From assembly GCA_018818065.1 (NCBI GenBank), contig JAHISV010000005.1:788527-852526 (forward strand): DNA of 64,000 bases, written 5' to 3'. A program made the translations under genes and the position numbers. The stretch comes from Bacteroidota bacterium (GTDB lineage: Bacteria > Bacteroidota > Ignavibacteria > Ignavibacteriales > Melioribacteraceae). The notes under the pieces are model-generated. The model searched no databases. It worked only from the letters and a program-made list of their open reading frames with translations, and was not told where the DNA came from. How positions within the stretch are numbered: the first letter of the stretch is position 1; each line of letters begins with the position of its first letter. This document shows positions 38,169-46,345 of the stretch, one piece after another.

Positions 38169-39368
38169 ATGGTTCAGTTTTCCCAATCAGTTCAGGAAAT
38201 GCGTACCTCGGAAATACGCGACCTGATGAAACTCGCAACTGATCCGAACATCATATCTTTTGCGGGAGGTATGCCGAATAACGATCTCTTCCCAATCCAG
38301 GAAGTTGATCAGATTTATAATACAATGGATGAGAATTTAAAAAAAGTTGGTTTTCAATACGGACCAACTTCCGGTTACCCGCCCTTACTGGAATCAGTTA
38401 AAGAATATCTTGGCAAGAAGGGAATGCCGGTTGAAGAGAATGATCTGATTATCACAACCGGATCATTGCAGGCTATCAACATTATTACAAAACTTTTTGT
38501 TAACCCCGGTGAAACGGTAATTACGGAAGATCCTTGTTTTATTGGGGGGACCTCTGCTTTCAAATCCTATCAGGCAAATATTGAAGGTGTGCCTATGGAT
38601 GCAGACGGAATTATAATTGAGAAACTGGAAGAAGCCTACGAGAAAGTTAAGCACAACGCAAAAATGCTCTATCTTTCACCTTACTTTCATAACCCGGCTG
38701 GTATTATCTATAGCAAGGAAAGAAAAGCACAGCTAATGAATTTTATGATGGATAAGAATCTGGTAATGATAGAGGACGATCCATACAGCGAACTCTACTT
38801 TGATGAAGCAGACAAGGATTTGCTAACACCAATGATGAATGTGAAGCAGGATAAGTTTCCAATCTGCTACACCGGTTCATTTTCCAAAATACTCGGACCC
38901 GGAATGCGTTTAGGCTGGCTGCTTGCCTCGCCACAAATAATTGATAAAGCACAGTTAGCTAAACAATCAATGGATGCCTGTTCTTCAACCTTCACGCAGG
39001 TGATAGCCGACCAATTCCTCAGGCAGGGCAAACTTGAACCTTACGTGGCAGGACTAAGAGAAATTTACGCGCGCAGAATGAAAATAATGAACGACGCTCT
39101 TAATGAGTTCATGCCCGAAGAGGCAAAGTGGGTCGTGCCAAAAGGGGGTTTTTATATCTGGATAACTTTACCGGAACACATAGACACTTTGGATATCCTG
39201 AAAATCTCTATTCCCAAGGGGGCGGTTTTTGTAATTGGTAAAACATTTGACCCGCACGGAGTTAAAAATAATTCTTTCAGGTTAGCATATTCTCATACTC
39301 CGGAAGATAAACTTGCAAAAGGAGTTAAAATAATTGCGGAAGCGGTGAGTGAAGTTCTGAAAAAATAG
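38169..39368 (+). CDS. PLP-dependent class I aminotransferase (LysN/aromatic-type)
   Basis: The 399 residues are a fold-type I aminotransferase. The PLP-binding lysine is Lys240 in GSFSKILGPGMRLGW; other expected blocks are SFAGGMP, GYPPL, TTGSLQAI and EDDPYSELYF. It looks most like 2-aminoadipate aminotransferase (LysN) and aromatic/branched-chain aminotransferases. AAGGAG precedes the ATG. Being between korAB and iorBA it may feed 2-oxoacids, such as aryl pyruvates, to IorAB. A terminator follows at 39399. Confidence 0.93.
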   Translation: MVQFSQSVQEMRTSEIRDLMKLATDPNIISFAGGMPNNDLFPIQEVDQIYNTMDENLKKVGFQYGPTSGYPPLLESVKEYLGKKGMPVEENDLIITTGSLQAINIITKLFVNPGETVITEDPCFIGGTSAFKSYQANIEGVPMDADGIIIEKLEEAYEKVKHNAKMLYLSPYFHNPAGIIYSKERKAQLMNFMMDKNLVMIEDDPYSELYFDEADKDLLTPMMNVKQDKFPICYTGSFSKILGPGMRLGWLLASPQIIDKAQLAKQSMDACSSTFTQVIADQFLRQGKLEPYVAGLREIYARRMKIMNDALNEFMPEEAKWVVPKGGFYIWITLPEHIDTLDILKISIPKGAVFVIGKTFDPHGVKNNSFRLAYSHTPEDKLAKGVKIIAEAVSEVLKK

Positions 39369-39369
39369 A

Positions 39370-39397
39370 GTCAATAGTCAATGGTGAATAGTGAATA
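39370..39397 (+). repeat. Heptamer tandem repeat
   Basis: Four 7-base units follow one another (GTCAATA, GTCAATG, GTGAATA, GTGAATA), just after the stop codon of the aminotransferase and before the terminator hairpin. Confidence 0.6.
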
Positions 39398-39437
39398 AAA
39401 AAGGCGATTCGCTGGTGCGATATCGCCTTTTCTTTTT
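39397..39437. terminator. Bidirectional terminator between aminotransferase and iorB
   Basis: A 10-bp outer stem (AAAAGGCGAT/ATCGCCTTTT) continues into an inner TCGC/GCGA stem with a 4-base loop. A T-rich tract follows on the plus strand and an A-run precedes it, so it can end transcription from both sides. Confidence 0.8.
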
Positions 39438-39463
39438 CATTCAAAATTAAGAATTAAAAATCT

Positions 39464-39482
39464 GCCCGTCCGGTAGGCGGGT
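39464..39482. repeat. Short GC-rich hairpin at the iorB stop codon
   Basis: CCCGTC and GGCGGG can pair (one G-U) around a 5-base loop in an otherwise AT-rich stretch, touching the stop codon of iorB. It may be a remnant of a dispersed repeat. Confidence 0.35.
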
Positions 39483-40066
39483 TAAGAATTGCTCTTTCCC
39501 GCTTTTTCTCTTCCTGCTTTTAGAGCGTCAATATTCATCTTTACAACAGCTTCGCCTTTACCGCCAAATATTTTTTGTATTCCGCGCTCAAGATGTTCAA
39601 AAGGAATATCAAGGTAAGGAGAAGCAGCGCCAACCATAACAATATTGCTAGCCCGTGTATTGCCTATGCTTTTTGCAATCTCTTCAGCGTTTATTGCCAC
39701 AACATTTTTCTGGGCATTTAATTCTTCCATCAACTTATCCATCTCAGGATAATCAGTAATATTGTTGAAGGGAGTTGTGTTTGTAATTATCCATCCATCT
39801 TCCGAAAGGAATGGCAAATATCTTAAGGCTTCCATGGGTTCAACGGAAAGTATCATATCAGCCTGCCCATAGGGAATTAGATCGGAGGCAATTTTCTCGC
39901 TGGATAGTCTTAAATGCGACTGCACAGCTCCGCCTCTCTGACTCATTCCATGAACTTCCGCCTGTTTTACATCAAGATTACCTTCGAGGGCAGCCATACC
40001 TATAACCGCGGCAACTGACAATATTCCTTGTCCGCCAACTCCTGATAATATTATATCTTTTTTCAT
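39482..40066 (-). CDS. iorB: Indolepyruvate:ferredoxin oxidoreductase, beta subunit
   Basis: The 194 residues match the gamma-type catalytic subunit of aryl pyruvate oxidoreductase. The start carries DIILSGVGGQGILSVAAVIG, and VHGMSQRGGAVQSHLR is diagnostic. With IorA it oxidises indolepyruvate and other aryl pyruvates to aryl-acetyl-CoA. The ATG at 40066 lies 14 bases past the iorA stop. The C-terminus overlaps a short GC-rich hairpin. Confidence 0.95.
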   Translation of the reverse strand: MKKDIILSGVGGQGILSVAAVIGMAALEGNLDVKQAEVHGMSQRGGAVQSHLRLSSEKIASDLIPYGQADMILSVEPMEALRYLPFLSEDGWIITNTTPFNNITDYPEMDKLMEELNAQKNVVAINAEEIAKSIGNTRASNIVMVGAASPYLDIPFEHLERGIQKIFGGKGEAVVKMNIDALKAGREKAGKSNS

Positions 40067-40080
40067 TTTATAATCTCTTA

Positions 40081-41691
40081 TTAGTTTTTCTTTTCAATTT
40101 TTTCCAGCTTCTTTCTGCGTGTTAATGTTTGAATACATTCGCGCTCCGCAATTATAACTGAGACTCCTTTGTATTCAAGCTCTTCATTAAGGATGTTAAC
40201 CAATTCGTCATGGTTTTTCTTTAAAGGCTCAACCAGTCTGATGTGCTCAGGTTCAACCCCAAGTCCTTCGCAAATTTTATGGAGTTTACCGGTTGCTGAT
40301 GATAACTGCCCGCCAGTCATCCCAACAGTGGAGTTATCTGAAATTATTACTGTGATAGGCGATTTTTTATTTACCGCATCAAGCAGACCTGTCATTCCCG
40401 AGTGAGTGAATGTTGAGTCTCCTATAACTGCTACGGCTGGTATTAAACCGGCATCTGAGGCTCCAATTGCCATTGTGATGGAGGCACCCATATCAACACA
40501 AGAGTTAATAGCATTGAATGGTGGAAGAGCACCCAGTGTATAACAGCCAATATCTGAAAATACACGTTTCTCACCATGTTTTGAAATTGAGAAGTTAAGT
40601 GCTTCATATACATCTTTATGACTACAGCCGCTGCAAAGTTCAGGCGGTCTGTTGGAAACGACAGAGGGAACATCTTTCCCTGACTTTGCTTCCAACCCCA
40701 AAGCCTTTGCTACCAATGTCGGGTTCAACTCGCCGTCTCTTGGCAGGGTACCATCAAGGCGTCCTTTAATTTCTTTCCCATTGTTAAAAAATCCCTTTAG
40801 TGATTCTTCAACAATCGGGTATCCGTCTTCAAGAATAAGAAGCTTGTCACATTCCTTATTTAATCTGTCAACCATTTTCTTTGGAAGTGGATATTGCCCA
40901 ATTTTTAATAATGGATGAGTGCACTTATTACCCGGGAAATTCTCAATAAGGTAATTGTATGCAAGCCCGCAGGCAATTATACCAATCGATTTGTCATCCG
41001 CATCAAAATATTGGTTATAGGAAGTGTTTTCAGATTCTTCAACAAAAGGTTCCTGATTGTCCAGAAGCATCTTGTATCTTTTCCTGGCTATGGCAGGGAG
41101 TAATACAAATTGTCTCGGATCTTCGGGAAGAGAGCCATCTCTTTGAGGAAGCATTTCACTTCTTTCAACACCGTAACGGGAGTGAGATAATCTTGTTGTT
41201 ATTCTGATCATTACTGGAGTTCTAAATTTTTCTGACAGTTCAAATCCTTTTCTTGCCATTTCATAGGCTTCCTGCTGATTAGAAGGCTCAAGAACAGGTA
41301 TCATGGCAAATTTACCATAGAAGCGTGAATCCTGTTCGTTTTGGGATGAATGCATGGAAGGATCATCGGCAACTGTAATTATCAGTCCGCCGTTAACACC
41401 AGTAATTGCTGAATTCATGAAAGCATCAGCGGCAACGTTAAGCCCCACATGCTTCATACAAACCATGGCACGTTTGCCGGCATAGGACATTCCCAGTCCG
41501 GCTTCCATAGCTGTTTTCTCGTTAGCCGACCAATTACTGTGAATATTAAGTTGTTTTGCCAATTTGGACTTTTGAACGTACTCTGTTATTTCAGTTGAAG
41601 GTGTACCGGGGTAAGCATAAATACCAGACATCCCTCCATCAATAGCACCCTGGGCAATTGCCTCGGCACCTAAAAGTAATAGCTTATCCAT
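40081..41691 (-). CDS. iorA: Indolepyruvate:ferredoxin oxidoreductase, alpha subunit, without ferredoxin domain
   Basis: The subunit carries the pyrimidine domain (GIYAYPGTPSTEI, SANEKTAMEAGLGMSYAGK) and the TPP domain (CSGCSHKDVY, SDIGCYTLGALPP, GDSTFTHSG). At 536 residues it is shorter than the usual 600-plus. It ends with AEREC...RRKK just where the C-terminal double [4Fe-4S] ferredoxin domain would begin. The next gene starts 14 bases later, so the domain is not displaced by a frameshift. Otherwise the core looks intact. Confidence 0.94.
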   Translation of the reverse strand: MDKLLLLGAEAIAQGAIDGGMSGIYAYPGTPSTEITEYVQKSKLAKQLNIHSNWSANEKTAMEAGLGMSYAGKRAMVCMKHVGLNVAADAFMNSAITGVNGGLIITVADDPSMHSSQNEQDSRFYGKFAMIPVLEPSNQQEAYEMARKGFELSEKFRTPVMIRITTRLSHSRYGVERSEMLPQRDGSLPEDPRQFVLLPAIARKRYKMLLDNQEPFVEESENTSYNQYFDADDKSIGIIACGLAYNYLIENFPGNKCTHPLLKIGQYPLPKKMVDRLNKECDKLLILEDGYPIVEESLKGFFNNGKEIKGRLDGTLPRDGELNPTLVAKALGLEAKSGKDVPSVVSNRPPELCSGCSHKDVYEALNFSISKHGEKRVFSDIGCYTLGALPPFNAINSCVDMGASITMAIGASDAGLIPAVAVIGDSTFTHSGMTGLLDAVNKKSPITVIISDNSTVGMTGGQLSSATGKLHKICEGLGVEPEHIRLVEPLKKNHDELVNILNEELEYKGVSVIIAERECIQTLTRRKKLEKIEKKN

Positions 41692-41835
41692 ATTATTCTA
41701 ATTTTTATTGGTAAATTTTTTGATTAGTGTGTAATTGTATTAGCAGGAGAAAATTAGTAAATATTGGAGAATATAAAAAACCATATTGGTCTTTTTTTAG
41801 TAATACCAATTTCTCAGGTCATTTTCTTCATTAAC

Positions 41836-41864
41836 TTGACACAAATGTCGTTTATCTATCTCAT
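41836..41864 (+). promoter_or_regulatory. Candidate promoter for the PTS IIA-hisS operon
   Basis: TTGACA at 41836 is a perfect -35; 17 bases later TCTCAT matches the -10 only in part. The ATG is at 41941. Confidence 0.3.
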
Positions 41865-41940
41865 TAAATTGCTAGTATGATCATCCTTTCTTAAATTTCA
41901 TAGTTACAAAATATTTTTATAATTTTAGAAGAATTTCAAA

Positions 41941-42414
41941 ATGAAGATTAGAGACCTACTTACTACCGATAAGATTATCTCAGAGCTTAAAGGAAAAACT
42001 AAAGAAGACGTCATTAACGAACTGGTTGACCTTTATAAAGGAGATGACAGAGTTATTGATTTAGAAAAAATCAGAACCTCTGTTATTGAAAGAGAAAAAA
42101 TAATGTCTACGGGTGTTGGTAAAGGATTTGCAATACCACATGCCAAGACTTTGGCAACAAGAGAAATACTTGTTGCATTTGGCAGACTCCTCAAACCCAT
42201 TGAATTTGAAGCTCTGGATGAGCAGCCGGTGAATCTGGTGTTTTTAATTATTGGAAAGGAGAACATGGTTGGTCCACACATTAAACTACTAAGTAGAATT
42301 TCCAGAATGATGAGTAAGGATGCTTTCCGTGAAGCTCTTGCTAATGCAAAGGATTCGGAAGAGATATACGAGATCTTTGCTGAAGAAGAAAAGAACTATC
42401 TGGATAATAATTAA
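41941..42414 (+). CDS. PTS fructose/nitrogen-type EIIA domain protein
   Basis: The 157 residues are one PTS_EIIA_2 domain with phosphoryl-accepting His67 in GFAIPHAKT. No sugar-specific EIIB or EIIC gene is nearby, which favours a regulatory (EIIA-Ntr-like) role over sugar uptake. It precedes hisS by 18 bases and is probably cotranscribed. The function in the PTS is inferred. Confidence 0.92.
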   Translation: MKIRDLLTTDKIISELKGKTKEDVINELVDLYKGDDRVIDLEKIRTSVIEREKIMSTGVGKGFAIPHAKTLATREILVAFGRLLKPIEFEALDEQPVNLVFLIIGKENMVGPHIKLLSRISRMMSKDAFREALANAKDSEEIYEIFAEEEKNYLDNN

Positions 42415-42432
42415 AACCAATCGCAGGGTATA

Positions 42433-43692
42433 ATGATTAAAGCAATTACCGGAACAAAAGATATTCTTCCTGTTGATATGCCTAAATGGCACGCTTTGGA
42501 AGAGACAGTGAGAAACGTATTTTCTAATTTTAATTATAAAGAAATCAGAACGCCGATTTTTGAAGAAACAGCTCTTTTTGCCAGAGGCATAGGTGAGTCC
42601 ACTGATATTGTAAGCAAAGAGATGTACACATTTATCGACCGCAGCGAAACAAGTGTTACGTTACGACCTGAAATGACAGCCTCCGTTGTAAGATCTGTTA
42701 TTGAACATTCACTCCATAAGCAACAAGGCTTGAACAAGTTATATTATTTTGGTCCAATGTTCCGCCAGGAGAGACCCCAGGCCGGAAGATTCCGTCAGTT
42801 CCATCAGTTTGGCGCTGAGGGTATTGGAAGTAATGACCCCGCACTTGATGCGGAAATGATCATTATGGCTTATGACATCATCACAAAACTTGGTCTTAAA
42901 AATCTTACGGTAAAAATAAATTCTCTTGGACTTCCTGAGTCGAGAGAAGAATATAAAAAGTTGTTGAGGGAATATCTTTCTGATAAAGTTGAGCTATTAT
43001 CGGAAGAAAGCAGAAAGCGTTACGAAACAAATGTTATGAGAATATTCGATAGTAAAGCTGAAAACGACCAAAAAATAATGGCAGAAGCGCCCCTTCTAAT
43101 TGAACACCTTGACGAGGAAAGTCTTGAGCATTTTAAACTGGTAAAAGAAATTCTTACCAGCGCGAATGTAATTTTCGAGGTTGATCCAAAGCTGGTTCGA
43201 GGATTGGATTACTATACTCATACGGCTTTTGAAATTGTCAGTACCAGTGTCGGGTCACAAAGCGCGCTTTGCGGTGGCGGCAGATACAATTTGCTCTCTA
43301 AAGAAATTGGCGGGGAGGAGATTCCAGGTGTTGGATTCGCTGCGGGTATGGAGAGAATTCTTCTTGCATGTGAAAATGAAAAAAGTTTTGAGCCAAAAGA
43401 ATATGAATCCGATTTGTACATTGCAAGGCTGGATAAAAGTTTGTACAATGTTGTTATTGATAACGCAATTAAGATTAGACGAAATAATTTAATAGTTGAA
43501 TACGATTATAACCATAGAAGTTTTAAAGCTCAGATGAGAGAAGCCAACAAGATAAATTCCAGATTTGTAATGATTGTTGGTGGTGAAGAGTATGAAAGAG
43601 GCGAAACTGTATTAAAAGATATGAGCAATGGTGAGCAATTCACATTCAAAATAGATGCTACAACTGACATTATCAAAAAAATTACAGGTTAA
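42433..43692 (+). CDS. hisS: Histidyl-tRNA synthetase
   Basis: This class II synthetase charges tRNA-His. The 419 residues show the N-terminal GTKDILP, motif 1 region, motif 2 (YYFGPMFRQERPQAGRFRQFHQFG), the histidine-binding LVRGLDYYTHTAFE and motif 3 (GVGFAAGMERILL). The C-terminal anticodon-binding domain follows. AGGG precedes the ATG at 42433. The operon continues into a hypothetical gene 3 bases downstream. Confidence 0.97.
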   Translation: MIKAITGTKDILPVDMPKWHALEETVRNVFSNFNYKEIRTPIFEETALFARGIGESTDIVSKEMYTFIDRSETSVTLRPEMTASVVRSVIEHSLHKQQGLNKLYYFGPMFRQERPQAGRFRQFHQFGAEGIGSNDPALDAEMIIMAYDIITKLGLKNLTVKINSLGLPESREEYKKLLREYLSDKVELLSEESRKRYETNVMRIFDSKAENDQKIMAEAPLLIEHLDEESLEHFKLVKEILTSANVIFEVDPKLVRGLDYYTHTAFEIVSTSVGSQSALCGGGRYNLLSKEIGGEEIPGVGFAAGMERILLACENEKSFEPKEYESDLYIARLDKSLYNVVIDNAIKIRRNNLIVEYDYNHRSFKAQMREANKINSRFVMIVGGEEYERGETVLKDMSNGEQFTFKIDATTDIIKKITG

Positions 43693-43695
43693 AAA

Positions 43696-44211
43696 TTGCC
43701 TCTTAAAAAACCATTCGATTTGCCAAAAATTCCTAAGACAAGGAAAAAGAAAGCTGAAGCAGCAATAGCTGCAATTCCACAAAAAAAACCTGACAAGTTG
43801 GAGTATTATTGTAAGGCATTTTTCACCTACGATCAGGCGCTTCATCAACAATTTGTCGTCTTCAGGGTTGAAACCGCCGTTGAATTTACCAGTTTTGCTT
43901 ACGAAGTCTCTACTGAAGTGCTAAGGGAAAAGGACCAATTATTCATTATTCTAATGGGTTTGAAAGCAGAAACAAATATAGTCCCGGGCATTCAAACAGC
44001 TAAAAAGGATATAATTCTTGAAGAACTGGTTGGTGAATTTGTAATAAATATTGTTAAACAAGATGGCAGCATTAACAGCGGCAGGTATAAACTAAATATT
44101 TACAACAAGGAGATTGAACTTCTTGAAGAGTTTATACCTGAGAAGAAAAATAACCGCCACTTTTGTGATTTTTCTGTTGATGAAGAATTAAACGAATTCC
44201 CGGAGGAATAA
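43696..44211 (+). CDS. Hypothetical protein downstream of hisS
   Basis: The 171 residues begin with a very basic stretch (KIPKTRKKKAEAA) and end with an acidic tail. The middle part is beta-rich. I do not recognise the family. The start is a TTG at 43696 with AGG eight bases upstream and a gap of 3 bases from hisS, so it is probably coexpressed. It abuts the next convergent gene with no gap. Confidence 0.72.
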   Translation: MPLKKPFDLPKIPKTRKKKAEAAIAAIPQKKPDKLEYYCKAFFTYDQALHQQFVVFRVETAVEFTSFAYEVSTEVLREKDQLFIILMGLKAETNIVPGIQTAKKDIILEELVGEFVINIVKQDGSINSGRYKLNIYNKEIELLEEFIPEKKNNRHFCDFSVDEELNEFPEE

Positions 44212-44667
44212 CTAATTTTTTGGTAGTTTCCCGATCAACTTCCAAACCCATTTGTGGAATTTATGAATCGATTCCACAGGCTCGGCGAACATGAAAATGC
44301 ATTCGTTGGATATATAGTTAATATCATTTTCCTGGCAAAATTTTATTGCTTCCTCTGATCCCGATCCCAATTGCATCCAGATGTTTTTTATCCCCTTTGC
44401 GTGTGCGTCTTTAACAACCTGTAATGACTGTTCAGGTTTAACAGTCATAATTACTGCAGATACATTTTCCTGAATTGATTGAAAAGATCTGTAGCAGACT
44501 TCGCCGTTAATTTCATCCGCATTAGGATTTATCTGAAAAAGATTATAATCCTTTCCTTTCAACTCTTTAAATATTGCGTTACCAATGTTTTTCCCGTCTC
44601 TCGAAACTCCTGCAATCGCAATGTCTTTTTGTTTCAGAAAATGTTCAATTTGATTTTTGGTTGTCAT
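44212..44667 (-). CDS. CoA-binding protein (YccU-like)
   Basis: The 151 residues form a CoA-binding Rossmann-type domain. The start DIAIAGVSRDGKNIGNAIFK is typical, as are AVIMTVKPEQ and GIKNIWMQLGSGSEEA. No active-site for acyl transfer is apparent; members act as small CoA- or nucleotide-binding proteins. GGAGAG precedes the ATG. Confidence 0.9.
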   Translation of the reverse strand: MTTKNQIEHFLKQKDIAIAGVSRDGKNIGNAIFKELKGKDYNLFQINPNADEINGEVCYRSFQSIQENVSAVIMTVKPEQSLQVVKDAHAKGIKNIWMQLGSGSEEAIKFCQENDINYISNECIFMFAEPVESIHKFHKWVWKLIGKLPKN

Positions 44668-44700
44668 GTTCTCTCCAAATTGTTTGTTCTGAATTATTTT

Positions 44701-45066
44701 TCAAGTGTCCATTTTTTTCTTAAAGTAAAATTTTCTTTGTAGATCCTTCACTTCAACGGTAATCTGAATTTTCAACCCGGAAACACCTGCAAAGTATGCC
44801 TCTAAAATTGATAGAATTTTTTCACCAAGCTCCGTTTTCACTTCTTCGGTGCGCCCGTCAAGTATCGCGACTGCCAGGTGGATCATCGCGTTATTTAAAT
44901 CCCCCTCTCCAATCAAAAAGCTGTCAAGTTTTGTTACCCGACTTTTACAGTTTAATATATCGCAATTAATTATTTGAGAGACATTTCTATGAATCTCAAG
45001 CAGCATGTTTTTAAAATTTACTTCGCTGCTTATATTTGAAGAATACTCAAGTGTTATTTGCGGCAT
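44701..45066 (-). CDS. 5-carboxymethyl-2-hydroxymuconate isomerase-like (tautomerase superfamily)
   Basis: The start is fixed by the second of two adjacent ATGs (45066), since AGGAG is then at normal spacing and gives Pro1 after removal of Met, the catalytic base of the tautomerase family. The rest follows the CHMI pattern (EYSSNI..., KSRVTKLDSFLIGEGD, AILDGRTEEVKTELG). At 121 residues it is of usual size. No HPA/HPC degradation genes are nearby, so the real substrate is unclear. Confidence 0.85.
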   Translation of the reverse strand: MPQITLEYSSNISSEVNFKNMLLEIHRNVSQIINCDILNCKSRVTKLDSFLIGEGDLNNAMIHLAVAILDGRTEEVKTELGEKILSILEAYFAGVSGLKIQITVEVKDLQRKFYFKKKMDT

Positions 45067-45081
45067 CATTACTCCTTTAGT

Positions 45082-45285
45082 TTAAACTTGTCCGGCATCA
45101 ACAAGTTGTGCAAATTTTTCAAAAGATCTGTCGTAAGTTTTTTCAACATTATCAGGGAAACAACACGCTGGCAACTGGCGCGCCCGAAGATGGTAAGAAA
45201 TACAATCACAGCAAATTCCTTTACGAGAACAAGGTTCATAGCTGCAATTGCAGTTGGAAAGATTTCTTTCTTTTTTACATTCCAT
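45082..45285 (-). CDS. Small Cys-rich DUF6485-like protein
   Basis: The 67-residue product has nine cysteines: C3, C12, C14, C19, C25, C26, C28, C41 and C42. The block [18 protein letters not shown] and AYHL-type YHLRARQLP then CCFP and [11 protein letters not shown] are as in DUF6485 proteins. Its clustered cysteines suggest a metal or Fe-S site. I start at the internal ATG at 45285, giving the usual MEC start; the longer frame begins at 45318. Overlapping frames at 45069-45296 and the opposite strand are shadows. It is 15 bases upstream of the isomerase gene on the same strand. Confidence 0.82.
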   Translation of the reverse strand: MECKKERNLSNCNCSYEPCSRKGICCDCISYHLRARQLPACCFPDNVEKTYDRSFEKFAQLVDAGQV

Positions 45286-45457
45286 ATAACAACCATTTTT
45301 ATAAGCAGATATTGGCATCTAAAATTTACGGAAGCTTAAATTATTATGAAAGTGGATAAATCAATTGCATTCTTGTTTTTTCTCCGTAAAGGAATTATAA
45401 ATGTTTTTCTTGAGAGTCATAAGACTTATATTTGGAAAAAAGTTTGAGAAGTGATAG

Positions 45458-46192
45458 ATGAAATATGTATTTGGAAGAAAACCCGTACTAGAAGCACTGA
45501 AGACCGATCAGGAAATTTCCCAGGTAATAATTTCTTTTGGACAGAAGGGTGACATAATTGACAGGATTACCAGTGCAGCTAAAAGAGCTGGTATTAAGGT
45601 CACTCAACTTTCACCTCCTAAATTCAGAGCGCTTGAAAAGGGGCAAACTTCTCAGGGAGTTATTGCTGTAATATCTGATTATGAATTTTCTTCTTACGAT
45701 GAAATAATAAATGAGGCATCGAAGAGAAAAAACCCGCTGATTCTTCTTTTGGACCAAATCCAGGATCCTCACAATTTAGGTGCCATTTTGCGTACAGCAG
45801 AATGTTCAGGCGTGGACGGTGTTTTTATTACTACTCATAATAGCGCTACAATTAATGAGACAGTTGAGAAAACCTCCGCGGGTGCCGTTTCTCATATTAA
45901 AGTGGCAATGGCAATTAATCTAAACAATACAATCAAGGATCTTCAAAAAGCTGGTTTTTGGATTGTGGGTACCTCACTTGACACGGATAAAAGTTATACG
46001 GAGGTCGATTATAATTCCCCAATCGCACTTGTGATGGGAAATGAAGAGAAAGGCATCCGCCGCCAGGTTGCAGAAAATTGTGACTTTCTTGTAAAAATAC
46101 CTATGAAAGGGAAGCTCCAGTCACTGAATGTCTCTGTCTCCACAGGAATCATGCTCTTTGGCATTAACCATAGCAGGGGTGAACTCTCCTAG
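45458..46192 (+). CDS. rlmB: 23S rRNA 2'-O-ribose methyltransferase (RlmB-type)
   Basis: This SpoU enzyme methylates 23S rRNA at the G2251-equivalent position. The 244 residues begin with the substrate-binding domain (YVFGRKPVLEAL) and the SPOUT motifs are DPHNLGAILRTAEC, ALVMGNEEKGI and MKGKLQSLNVSVSTGI. It precedes the suf operon but its promoter is separate (153 bases apart). Confidence 0.93.
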   Translation: MKYVFGRKPVLEALKTDQEISQVIISFGQKGDIIDRITSAAKRAGIKVTQLSPPKFRALEKGQTSQGVIAVISDYEFSSYDEIINEASKRKNPLILLLDQIQDPHNLGAILRTAECSGVDGVFITTHNSATINETVEKTSAGAVSHIKVAMAINLNNTIKDLQKAGFWIVGTSLDTDKSYTEVDYNSPIALVMGNEEKGIRRQVAENCDFLVKIPMKGKLQSLNVSVSTGIMLFGINHSRGELS

Positions 46193-46289
46193 AATTCGCT
46201 GTTTTGGGCAATTAAACCTCCTAAAAACCTACACTAGAAAAAATAGAATCCTAAATGAACCTTTTAACATCAAACTTGTGTTTTTAATC

Positions 46290-46318
46290 TTGACTTTTTT
46301 TTCCAGATTGAATATTTT
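46290..46318 (+). promoter_or_regulatory. Sigma70-like promoter of the suf operon
   Basis: TTGACT at 46290, a 17-base spacer and TATTTT at 46313 precede the sufB ATG by 28 bases. The Rrf2 protein encoded at the end of the operon could bind here. Confidence 0.45.
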
Positions 46319-46345
46319 TTCGTATCAAAAATTGAGGAAGTATAA

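Noticed and set aside
45069..45296. 75-residue minus-strand frame overlapping the Cys-rich gene
   Set aside because: The overlapping frame matches DUF6485 with nine conserved-looking cysteines, which this one does not.
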